Positions 23,515 through 31,692 of a stretch of DNA of 64,000 bases are shown here, one piece after another (position 1 is the stretch's first letter; every line of letters starts with the position of its first letter). Position numbers and translations under genes: made by a program. Source of the stretch: Bacteroidales bacterium UBA4231. GTDB taxonomy: Bacteria > Bacteroidota > Bacteroidia > Bacteroidales > UBA932. The notes beneath the pieces are model-generated. The model worked only from the letters and a program-made list of their open reading frames with translations. It made no database searches and was not told the DNA's origin. The stretch lies in the NCBI GenBank assembly GCA_002396335.1, contig DGXN01000030.1, positions 1 through 64,000 on the forward strand, given 5' to 3'.

Positions 23515-24979
23515 CATCAATAGGTATCGGCGTCCCTTCCGGGGGAAAACGCTGCAGGCCGCTTCGGGCCAGGTCGCTCTCTGAGTCCATGTCAAAAGTT
23601 TGATAGCCAAGCGATTGGAACACATCCAGCAGCGCCCGGGCGCGTTTGCGGAAGCCTTTGTACTCCTTCAAGGCCGCCGGGGTCCAGGCGGTTTCGGCCA
23701 GGGCGAAGAGACGGGGATAAAGCATGTATTCCGCGTGCTCGGGGGTGGGAATCAGCTCGGTCCAGAGGTTGGCCTGGACGCCCAGCAGATGCGCCGGGTC
23801 CATTCCTTCTCCGAGCGGTTCGTAACCATACGTGAAGCGCAGGGAAACCAGTTCGCCTACCGCTTTTGGCTCTTTGCGGATAAGATCCTGATAGTAATTG
23901 TAGTAGCAGTGGCTATTGGGGGACATGATGTAGTCGTAGCCCAGGGCCGATGCCTTCCGCCCGCCTTCCACGCCGCGCCAGCTCTGTACAACCGCTCCTT
24001 CCGGAACCCCGGTTTCCAGGATTTCGTCCCAGCCGATGATGCGGCGGCCATGGCTGCGCACGAAGGCTTCGATTCGCCGGACCAGATAACCTTGCAGCTC
24101 CTTGATATCCGTAAAACCCTCCTGCTCCATCCGTTTCCGGCAGTTCACGCACTGGCTCCAGGTTTTCATGGTGGCTTCGTCTCCGCCGATATGGATCAGT
24201 GGGGAGGGGAAGATGTCCATGACTTCTTTCAGTACGGCTTCCAGGAGCCGGAATGTTCCCTCTGAACCCGGGCACAGATCCCAAGCGCCCATGTGCAAGC
24301 GTCCGTTCGGGTGCTCGCACAGGACCTGGGGATAGGCATAGCCCACTTCCATGGAATGGCCGGGCATCTCAATCTCCGGGATTACCGTGATGAAGCGTTC
24401 GGCCGCATAGGCAACCAGCTCTTTCAGCTGCGCTTTGGTATAGTATCCGCCGTAGCCGTCCGGATCATCGGCCGTGGTGAACTGGTATTTCCCGGCTTCC
24501 CATTCGTGGTAGGTCCGTCCTTTGCGGAAGGCCGTTTCCCGTGTCAGATCCGGATAGCTCTCGCTCTCGATACGCCAGCCCGCGCTGTCATCCAGATGCA
24601 GGTGCAGGACGTTCAGCTTCAGCAGCGCCATGGCGTCAATCTGCTTTTTCAGGAACGCGAGCCCCTTGAAGCTGCGGGATTCGTCAATCATCAGGCCCCT
24701 GTGCCGAAGGCGGGGATAGTCGAAGATGGTTCCTACAGGCTTCTCGCCAAGCAGTTCCAGCTGCTCCAGTGTCTTCTGCGCCCGAAAACGCCCTTGTGGG
24801 GTGAGTGCCTCAATCTTGACGTGCTTCCCGTCGAAAGTGATGCGGTAGGCTTCTTCCTGCTGCCAGGGCTCCAATTGGGCCACAGCCTTTTTAAAAGATG
24901 TATGTTCCCTTTCCGGCGTATGCTTTACCGGAGCAGGGACCAAGCCGATCGAGAGAGCCAGGAAAAGGAGAAACTTCAT
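23510..24979 (-). CDS. GH20 beta-N-acetylhexosaminidase
   Basis: The protein has 489 residues with a signal peptide, a short GH20b-like N-terminal domain (to ~110) and a TIM-barrel. Family motifs are RHRGLMIDESR, LNVLHLHLDDSAGWR and the catalytic HIGGDEAT (Asp267-Glu268). Downstream blocks are GWDEIL and QSWRG. It releases terminal beta-GlcNAc or beta-GalNAc using substrate-assisted catalysis. Its ATG overlaps the stop of the DUF4855-DUF6259 gene by 4 nt, so it is the last gene of the SusC/SusD operon. GH20 is the only enzyme of that operon with a well-known activity and therefore the main hint to its glycan, which should carry N-acetylhexosamine. Confidence 0.93.
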   Translation of the reverse strand: MKFLLFLALSIGLVPAPVKHTPEREHTSFKKAVAQLEPWQQEEAYRITFDGKHVKIEALTPQGRFRAQKTLEQLELLGEKPVGTIFDYPRLRHRGLMIDESRSFKGLAFLKKQIDAMALLKLNVLHLHLDDSAGWRIESESYPDLTRETAFRKGRTYHEWEAGKYQFTTADDPDGYGGYYTKAQLKELVAYAAERFITVIPEIEMPGHSMEVGYAYPQVLCEHPNGRLHMGAWDLCPGSEGTFRLLEAVLKEVMDIFPSPLIHIGGDEATMKTWSQCVNCRKRMEQEGFTDIKELQGYLVRRIEAFVRSHGRRIIGWDEILETGVPEGAVVQSWRGVEGGRKASALGYDYIMSPNSHCYYNYYQDLIRKEPKAVGELVSLRFTYGYEPLGEGMDPAHLLGVQANLWTELIPTPEHAEYMLYPRLFALAETAWTPAALKEYKGFRKRARALLDVFQSLGYQTFDMDSESDLARSGLQRFPPEGTPIPIDD

Positions 24980-27900
24980 TTCTTAAAAATCAATACAATT
25001 AAATCGTATTGCGACAAATCAACCGCGGGCTTTTTCAGTATGTTCCCTTCCAGGTCCCGGCCTTCCACGAAGCGATAGCCGGGGGCTGTGACGGTGCCTT
25101 TCTGGCGTTTTTCACCGGTATTGGTGACGACGATGGCCATGCGGTTTCCGGCGGTGAAGCTGCGGGCGGTGAGGAACGGATTGCTGCAGGTAAAGCCGTC
25201 GGTGGCGGTGTACCGGCCTTCCAGAAGCAGTTCCGGGAAGGCGTGGCGGAGGGCATTGATTTTTGCAAGATGCTGTTGATACACAGGCGTTTCATCAATA
25301 AGTCCGCGGCAGCGGAATACTTCGATGTCGTTGCGAAGTCCTTTCAGGAGGGTGTTGTTCACGCGACGGGGGACGTCGTTGTCATCGCGGACGCAGCGGT
25401 CGCTCCACACGACTTCCGGGAAGGTGTAGCGGAACCATTCCGGGAAGCTTTCCGGAATGGCGGTGAACTCCACGATGTGCACAAAGTCGCAGAACTGGCT
25501 GGTACAGTCGCTGAGCCATTCGGTGCCGAGGGCAAATTCCGGGTTCCGGGCTTTGATGTGGTCGCGGATTTCCTGCAGGGCGTCGGCTTTGTATCGGCCC
25601 GTGAAGATGTCCTGAACGGGGTATTCGCGTGAAAGATCCCAGGAGGGGAATTCCTCCGCGACGCCCAACTGGTCGTAGAAGACGGCGTCGGCGCCGTAGG
25701 ACATGGCCCGGTCGGCCCACGCGATGAGCTGGTCACGCCATTCGCGCCGGGACATGTCGGCGATGACGAAGGTGCGGGAGTCGTAGTAGCCCAGGGTGGT
25801 GCCTTCTCCGGTGAATTTGTAGTGCTCGGTGAACTCCCTTCCGGTGTTGTCTTTGTTGGCCACGCGGGAGCCGCCGCCGGAGCGGTAGAAGTCGCTTTCC
25901 ACGTCAATCAGGCGGCCGTTGTAGTACAGCAGCAGCCGGTTCCCCGCTTGTCTGTAGTCGGCAATGGCTTTTTTCCAAGCCTGCTCGCCGCCTTGGCTCT
26001 CGTCGATGGTGTAATTGGGATAGCCGTTGTCCATGCCTTCCTTCCACCAGCCGAAGGCCAGCACGGCGTTGCAGCCGACGGATGCCCCGGCGTCGGCAAT
26101 CCGGCCGGGAAGGTCCGTGTATCTTCGCAGGTACTCTCCGTACTGGTGCTTGAAAATGACGCGCTGCCAGCCGGTCATGTCCTGCACCCACCAGGGGACA
26201 GGGGCATGGTGCCACCAGGTGTCGGCCCAGCGGCGGTAGATGCGGGCGGTGGCGGTCCAGTCTCCTTCGTAAGGGACCACGACGGAGGCGTCATTGGTCC
26301 AGGTGTCGCCGCAAAGGGCGTTGGGATAGCGATAGAACCCCGCCTCCAGGTGCTTGAAATCCTCAGTCACATGGCCAATCATCCCCTCGTCCGGATAGCA
26401 GCGGAGGCCGTGCCACGTCTGTTGGAGTGAGGTGTCGTGCGAGCCGAAGTACAGGCCGTCGGAGGCGCCTACGAAAGCAAAGCAGTTGGAGGCTGCGTTG
26501 CGGGGGTACTGGAGGTCATACTGACGGAACTTCTGGGCCGGGGTCATGTACAGAGCCCGGGTGTCCACGTCAGCAATCTTGTTCACCGGGTTGTCAAAGA
26601 TTTGACCGCCGGTGTGGGTGGTGAGGAGCTTGTAGCCTTCCGGCAGCTGCAGATGGCCGATGAGCGGGTACTGCAGCTCCCGGATGACGGTATGGGGTTC
26701 ATGGTTTTCCACGGTGGCGCCAAAACGGACCATCGTCCCTTCCGTCCAGATTTTCAGGTGAAGGAGGAAGTTCCTGCCCCCCCCAATTCCACTATAATCC
26801 AAAAAGACGGTGTCGGCCTCCTGCCGCACGACGGGCGTTTCGTCGGCACCGGAAATCTCGATTTCTTTCTGCTCCGGGGTGTTGTAGTACAGGCGCCAGA
26901 GAGGGGTTCCACCGGCGTAGTTCCGGCCACCGAAAGCGAGCTTCTGCAGTCGTCCGTTCTTATCGATAACCACTTCTGTTTCAGACAGTTCTCCTCGATT
27001 GCCAAGGACAAAGCGGCAGATATCGTCGTAAAGGGCGCGGTCACATGCCTCGGGCGATGTAGCCAGCTGGGTCAGGGCGTTGGAACCGGAGTAGAGGGCG
27101 ATGGATTTCTGCCCGTAGAAGCCGGCATCCTTGAACTGCTGCATGTAGTGGCGGACGCGGTTCTGGAGGGCGGGGACATCGGCCCGGGTGAAGGTGAGGT
27201 GCCCGGCGCCGTCCGGCCCCATCACACCTTCCTGCATCTGGTCCAGCACACAGGAGTATTCCAATTCCAACTCCATGCCGCTCATGTCGGCCTGACGGAT
27301 GGCGTCGAGGGTCTTCGGGAAGGGATGGCGTTCACCGGCCTTGTAGTCCCAGTACCAGTTGGGCTGCATCCAGGCCTGGTCAATGCCCAGATCTTTCCAG
27401 TATTTGTATCCGGGCCCCATGTGGTAGGGAATCCAGTACAGGCCCTGTCCGTGGGCGTGGCAGTCTTCGGAGAGGGCGGGGACAATCTCGTCCCAGTTCT
27501 TGTACCGGCAGTTGACGTCGATGTCGTAGGGCAGGTACAACTCCTCGTCGGTGATGTAGAAGCCTGCGAGGGAAAGGTAGGCGGGCGCAAGGGCCGCGAA
27601 CATCTCCCTGGCGGCGTCCATGTACCAGCGGAGCGCGTGCAGGCGGTCTTCCACGCGGGCAAAGTCCAGCCCGTCGCCCCAATAGGTGGTGGAAGAGGTC
27701 TTGTCGGAGAAGCGCTGGAACATGATGGCATCCGGAATGCCGATGATGACCCCCCGCTTCTTGGCTGGTGCGCCAATCCGGGCGGCGACATCCGCGCAGG
27801 CCTTGTCCAGCTCCTTCACGCAGCCTTCCGGTCCCAGCCAAAGGTCCAGCTGGTACTGCCAGACGGACTTGTCGGCCGACTCGCCGCCTCCCAGGACAAA

Positions 27901-28146
27901 AGTCTTGTCATGCACCCAGTCGCTGCCTTCCAGGAAAAGGAAGGATTGGAAGAGCCAGTGCTCGGACCCATCGGGCGCCTTCCAGCTCACGTGGGGCGAA
28001 AAGCGCTCTGCGTCCCACATGTGAGGAGGCCGATGCCAGTACCCCACCAGGGTCACGTCGGAGAAATGTTCGGGCTCCGGCTGCACGGGAGCCGCCTGGC
28101 AGGAAAGGGCCAGGACGAGGGCTGCTATAAGAGGAAAAGTCTTCAT
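24976..28146 (-). CDS. DUF4855-DUF6259 fusion protein, probable secreted glycan-active enzyme
   Basis: The start at 28146 (MKTFPLIAALVLALSC) is preferred because it begins a lipoprotein-type signal and overlaps the upstream stop by 4 nt; the open frame extends 11 codons further. The 1056 residues divide in two. Residues ~30-365 are a DUF4855-type domain (VTLVGYWHRPPHMW, KTSSTTYWG, GFYITDEELYLP, WIPYHMGPGYKYWKDLG). From ~400 onward lies a beta-rich region and then a TIM-barrel like DUF6259 (WWVQDMTGWQRVIFKHQYG, FYDQLGV, FALGTEWLSD), resembling clan D-type hydrolases. Neither family has an activity I can state with confidence. The first half is paralogous to the next gene upstream. Confidence 0.7.
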   Translation of the reverse strand: MKTFPLIAALVLALSCQAAPVQPEPEHFSDVTLVGYWHRPPHMWDAERFSPHVSWKAPDGSEHWLFQSFLFLEGSDWVHDKTFVLGGGESADKSVWQYQLDLWLGPEGCVKELDKACADVAARIGAPAKKRGVIIGIPDAIMFQRFSDKTSSTTYWGDGLDFARVEDRLHALRWYMDAAREMFAALAPAYLSLAGFYITDEELYLPYDIDVNCRYKNWDEIVPALSEDCHAHGQGLYWIPYHMGPGYKYWKDLGIDQAWMQPNWYWDYKAGERHPFPKTLDAIRQADMSGMELELEYSCVLDQMQEGVMGPDGAGHLTFTRADVPALQNRVRHYMQQFKDAGFYGQKSIALYSGSNALTQLATSPEACDRALYDDICRFVLGNRGELSETEVVIDKNGRLQKLAFGGRNYAGGTPLWRLYYNTPEQKEIEISGADETPVVRQEADTVFLDYSGIGGGRNFLLHLKIWTEGTMVRFGATVENHEPHTVIRELQYPLIGHLQLPEGYKLLTTHTGGQIFDNPVNKIADVDTRALYMTPAQKFRQYDLQYPRNAASNCFAFVGASDGLYFGSHDTSLQQTWHGLRCYPDEGMIGHVTEDFKHLEAGFYRYPNALCGDTWTNDASVVVPYEGDWTATARIYRRWADTWWHHAPVPWWVQDMTGWQRVIFKHQYGEYLRRYTDLPGRIADAGASVGCNAVLAFGWWKEGMDNGYPNYTIDESQGGEQAWKKAIADYRQAGNRLLLYYNGRLIDVESDFYRSGGGSRVANKDNTGREFTEHYKFTGEGTTLGYYDSRTFVIADMSRREWRDQLIAWADRAMSYGADAVFYDQLGVAEEFPSWDLSREYPVQDIFTGRYKADALQEIRDHIKARNPEFALGTEWLSDCTSQFCDFVHIVEFTAIPESFPEWFRYTFPEVVWSDRCVRDDNDVPRRVNNTLLKGLRNDIEVFRCRGLIDETPVYQQHLAKINALRHAFPELLLEGRYTATDGFTCSNPFLTARSFTAGNRMAIVVTNTGEKRQKGTVTAPGYRFVEGRDLEGNILKKPAVDLSQYDLIVLIFKK

Positions 28147-29660
28147 TTTTTCAGGGGAGAATCCAGGATGAAGTTGCACAGGTCGCGCAGCATGGCGCGG
28201 TCCCCTTCGTCAGTGGAAGAGGCCAGCTGGTGCCATGCGTCAGTTCCGGAGTAAACGGCCAGCGGCTGCTGTCCGTACATGCCGCTGTCCCGGTACATCT
28301 GCATGTATTCCCGCACGCGGCTGCGCAGGAGGGGGACGTCAGCGGCATAGAAAGTGGGAGAACCGCTTCCGTCGGGACCGGAGCGGCCGTCGGCCATGAC
28401 GGACGCCACCAGGGAGTACTCGAACTCCAGCTCCATGCCCAGCCGGTACTGTTTGATGGCGGTCTGGGTGCGCGAAAGCGGATGTGAGACACTGTCATGG
28501 TCCCAGTAGTAGTTGGGCTGCATGAAGATGGCGTCAAAGCCCAGGGATTTCCAGGCTTTATAGCCGGGGGCCAGGTGATAGGGAATCCACCACATTCCTT
28601 CCTTGCAGGAATGGGCGTAATTGACGGCCTGGGGAACCAGGATTTCCCAGTTCTTGTGCTCCCAGTTCCAGGTGTCGGCCGACGAGAAACTCTGTCCGGC
28701 TGCCCGGAAGAAGGCGGGGTCCAGCGGAAGCTCTTCGGACAGGATGTAGAATCCGGCCAACTCCAGGTGGCGGAAGCGCCGTTCCCGGAACAGTTTCCGG
28801 CACTGGTCCATATACCAGCGGTAGGCGGTCACCTGGTCGGCTGTCTTGGAGAAATCCAGCTGTTTTCCGTTTACTTCGCCCCAGTAGGTGGTAGAAGAGT
28901 TCTTGTCGTGGAAATACTGGTAGCGGATGGGATCCGGAAGGCTCATCACCACATAGCGCGGTGCGGGCGGATTCCCCAGACGGGTGGCTGCGTCGGCCAC
29001 AGCAGCGTCCAACTGGATCAGCGCTCCGTCGGTGCCCAGCCAGGCGTCCAGCAGGTCCTGCCAGGAGTCCTTGACGGCGGAATAGCGGGAGTCGGTCAAG
29101 CTGAAGGAGAGGTTCCGCGAAGGGTCCCAGCCGTCGATGCACAGGAAGGCGTCGAAGAGCCAGTGGCCGTCATAACTGACATGGGAGGCAAAACGTTCCC
29201 GGGTCCATTTGGGCGGGTTGTAATTGTGCCAGCCCAGGGTGACGAGGGTGAGGTCGGCAAAGGAGGGGATGCCGTTGCGCGCCTGCTCCCACGGGTACAG
29301 GTCGTCGGGACCTTTGGACGTGGAGAAGGGCAGCCGGACAACATTCCCTTCTTCCCCTTGCGGGCCGATCCCCTGCACCAACAGGGTATAGTCTGTCAGC
29401 GGAGACAGGCCGGAGACCTTGAGGGTACCGCTGACCGGACCGATGGACCCGGTTTCCCAGGAGAGCGAGAGGGGTTCCTGCAGTCCGTACAGGACTTTCT
29501 CGCACTGCACGGCCTGCACCTGGAAAGTGATGTCGAAGGCCGTCACTTCCTGCACCTCGGCCCGGACGGCGGGTTCTGTTTCAGGCTGCCGGTCCTTCTC
29601 CCCGCAGGATACGAGGAGAAGGACCAGTAACCCGAATAAAGAAAGGCGCTCAGGCTTCAT
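28143..29660 (-). CDS. DUF4855-domain lipoprotein
   Basis: The ATG at 29660 gives 505 residues; the open frame also has a TTG one codon earlier. Lipobox LLVSC places Cys20 at the membrane. Residues ~35-125 look like a fibronectin III/Ig domain, and residues ~135-505 form a DUF4855 domain (LVTLGWHNYNPPKW, KNSSTTYWG, GFYILSEELPLD, WIPYHLAPGYKAWKSLGFD). The same landmarks in the same order occur in the N-terminal half of the downstream protein, so the two arose by duplication. The glutamates of SEELPL/DEELYL are conserved between them and could be catalytic; that is inference. It overlaps the upstream stop by 1 nt (TGATG). Confidence 0.72.
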   Translation of the reverse strand: MKPERLSLFGLLVLLLVSCGEKDRQPETEPAVRAEVQEVTAFDITFQVQAVQCEKVLYGLQEPLSLSWETGSIGPVSGTLKVSGLSPLTDYTLLVQGIGPQGEEGNVVRLPFSTSKGPDDLYPWEQARNGIPSFADLTLVTLGWHNYNPPKWTRERFASHVSYDGHWLFDAFLCIDGWDPSRNLSFSLTDSRYSAVKDSWQDLLDAWLGTDGALIQLDAAVADAATRLGNPPAPRYVVMSLPDPIRYQYFHDKNSSTTYWGEVNGKQLDFSKTADQVTAYRWYMDQCRKLFRERRFRHLELAGFYILSEELPLDPAFFRAAGQSFSSADTWNWEHKNWEILVPQAVNYAHSCKEGMWWIPYHLAPGYKAWKSLGFDAIFMQPNYYWDHDSVSHPLSRTQTAIKQYRLGMELEFEYSLVASVMADGRSGPDGSGSPTFYAADVPLLRSRVREYMQMYRDSGMYGQQPLAVYSGTDAWHQLASSTDEGDRAMLRDLCNFILDSPLKK

Positions 29661-31672
29661 CAATCACTATAGGACATCTTGAACAGCGAGAGACCGACGC
29701 TTTGCTTGACAACGGCAACATAGGCCTCGTCGCCTTTCACGTACACATCCAAATCCATGCCACTGTGTGTGGAAGCGACGGGAGATGGTGTTTCGTCAAT
29801 GCCCTCCTGCTCGCTTTCATTCTGGATGGCGGCGTGGTAGACCACTTTGCGCGTCTGCAGAATCTGTTCCCAGGTGTCAGTGGGTTCACCTTCCAGGATA
29901 AACAGACGGCCGTCGGTGCTGCTGACCTGGCGGGTGTAGGCTATATAGCGCTTGTCGCCCAGCTCGAAGAATCGGAAGGCTGTGTCGGCATAGTATCCGC
30001 TCAGTGCCGTGAGGGTAGGGGCATTGTCGGCGCCGTCCAGGTTGAAGAGGTCTTTCGTGGTGGACGTAAGCCAGGCCGTGGTGCCGCCGCGGTTGGAACT
30101 GACACCCTTTCTGATATCATCGGGGAAGGGGAAGTAGGCTCCGGCGCCGGTGACCGCAGGGGCTGCGATACGGCCCTTCAGGAACAGGGTCCCGGTTGTC
30201 TTGCCGGCTGTCTTGAAGGTGACTGTTCCCTGGGTGGAGTTGAAGTCCTTGAACAGGAGCATGCCGTCCTGCCAGGTGCCCCACCAGGTAAAGGTGTCGC
30301 CCAGTCGGCGGCTAGCCCAGGTGGTCATGTTGATCACGGAAGGATCTTCACCGATACCCTTGTCATAGACATACAGTTTGGGGTCGCCGCCGGTGTGCAT
30401 GTTGGAGACGACCAGGAGATCCTTGCCGCCGTTGATGGACGAATCGGTGTTCTTGATGATGCGGGGGCAGCTTACATAGAAGGTGCCTTCGTTCAGGACG
30501 GTTCCCACAGGGAGTTTCTTGTAGGTTCCCGGATCGGAGAGGGAGATGGCCCAAAGGTTCTTGGTGGAATTGGTCTCGGCGATATAGATGTACTCGTCGT
30601 CCAGGGTTACGTTGCGGTCGGCCCCTGCGGTGAAGCCGCTGATATAGGAACTCCAAGCGCCGGATGTGCTGGCATATTTGCCCCATTCGCGCGTGATAGT
30701 GGTTCCTTTCTTCAGCTCTTCGTACAGGACGGTTACATAAGTAACGGTATTGTCATATGCCAGGCCTTGGAGGTCGAAATCCTTGCCGGACATCGTCGCG
30801 CTGGCTTTTTCCGTAGCCAGTCTGATGGGAATGACATAGTTGGGGAAGGGTTTCAGCGCACCGTCTTCCATGAGCAGGGATTTGTCAAAGACCAGGGAAA
30901 AAATGGCCGATTTCCCCGATTCCGGGATGACCGCGTTGGGCGTGGTGATGGTGACCAGCCCTTCAGGAGCAGCTTCAAAAGTGAGTTCCTCCTGCGTCTG
31001 GTTGAAGGCGGGAATCAGGCTGTTGTCCACGATGACGGAGTAGCTGATCCCCACGTTCTTGATCGGGTAATCAAGCTCGACGTCCAAAAAGAGGTTCTCT
31101 TGCAGTTCCGGTTGGACTCCGTCGGCATCCGGCTCCACTTTCTTTCGGTTAATAGTGCGGCTGATGGTCTTCTGGAGGACGTTCACCTGGGAACGGATGA
31201 GGCGGATAAGGCGGAAACTGCGCCCGTCAGTGATCTTGAGGTCGTCAGATTCGATAAGGATGGGAATGACGTAATCACGGCTGTCGCCGATGAACTTCGC
31301 GACCTCCTGTGAATCCCAGCTGATGGTGAGATCCTGCAAGGCTTCTTTTTCGGTAAAACTGAAGCGGGTCTTGTCGAATGTGACGAGTTCCTTGGGAACC
31401 ATCTTGAAGGACGTCTCGTTAGTCTTGTTGAACGCATCCAGGACGGTTTGGCATTCCTGGGCGTTGTCGTTTACCTGAAGCGTGGCGGTTGTTTGTCCGA
31501 TACCGCTCTTGGAAAGGCCCACATGAAACACCCCGTGGTGTACGGAAGCGTCCACAATATCCTCCCGGGCAGTAAGACCGAACGTATCGGAGACCATGAA
31601 ATTGTTCCGCTCGTCAGGGAAACAGCCGGTCAGGAGGAGCAGGCTGGTGAGGAGATATACTGTCTTTTTCAT
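29660..31672 (-). CDS. Surface lipoprotein: two DUF1735-type Ig domains plus DUF4623-type module
   Basis: The start MKKTVYLLTSLLLLTGC at 31672 gives 670 residues and a clear lipobox (LLTGC); an ATG two codons upstream is also possible. Two Ig-like DUF1735-type repeats (about residues 45-165 and 190-300, each ending in a YVIPI strand) are followed by a C-terminal module from TREWGKYAST to VGLSLFKMSYSD. This module is homologous to the one in the fimbrillin-like lipoprotein at 19052. Third genes after susC/susD commonly encode surface glycan-binding proteins, which is the likely role here. It follows susD by 20 nt. Confidence 0.75.
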   Translation of the reverse strand: MKKTVYLLTSLLLLTGCFPDERNNFMVSDTFGLTAREDIVDASVHHGVFHVGLSKSGIGQTTATLQVNDNAQECQTVLDAFNKTNETSFKMVPKELVTFDKTRFSFTEKEALQDLTISWDSQEVAKFIGDSRDYVIPILIESDDLKITDGRSFRLIRLIRSQVNVLQKTISRTINRKKVEPDADGVQPELQENLFLDVELDYPIKNVGISYSVIVDNSLIPAFNQTQEELTFEAAPEGLVTITTPNAVIPESGKSAIFSLVFDKSLLMEDGALKPFPNYVIPIRLATEKASATMSGKDFDLQGLAYDNTVTYVTVLYEELKKGTTITREWGKYASTSGAWSSYISGFTAGADRNVTLDDEYIYIAETNSTKNLWAISLSDPGTYKKLPVGTVLNEGTFYVSCPRIIKNTDSSINGGKDLLVVSNMHTGGDPKLYVYDKGIGEDPSVINMTTWASRRLGDTFTWWGTWQDGMLLFKDFNSTQGTVTFKTAGKTTGTLFLKGRIAAPAVTGAGAYFPFPDDIRKGVSSNRGGTTAWLTSTTKDLFNLDGADNAPTLTALSGYYADTAFRFFELGDKRYIAYTRQVSSTDGRLFILEGEPTDTWEQILQTRKVVYHAAIQNESEQEGIDETPSPVASTHSGMDLDVYVKGDEAYVAVVKQSVGLSLFKMSYSD

Positions 31673-31692
31673 AATCATTCGTTCTTTAGCGT

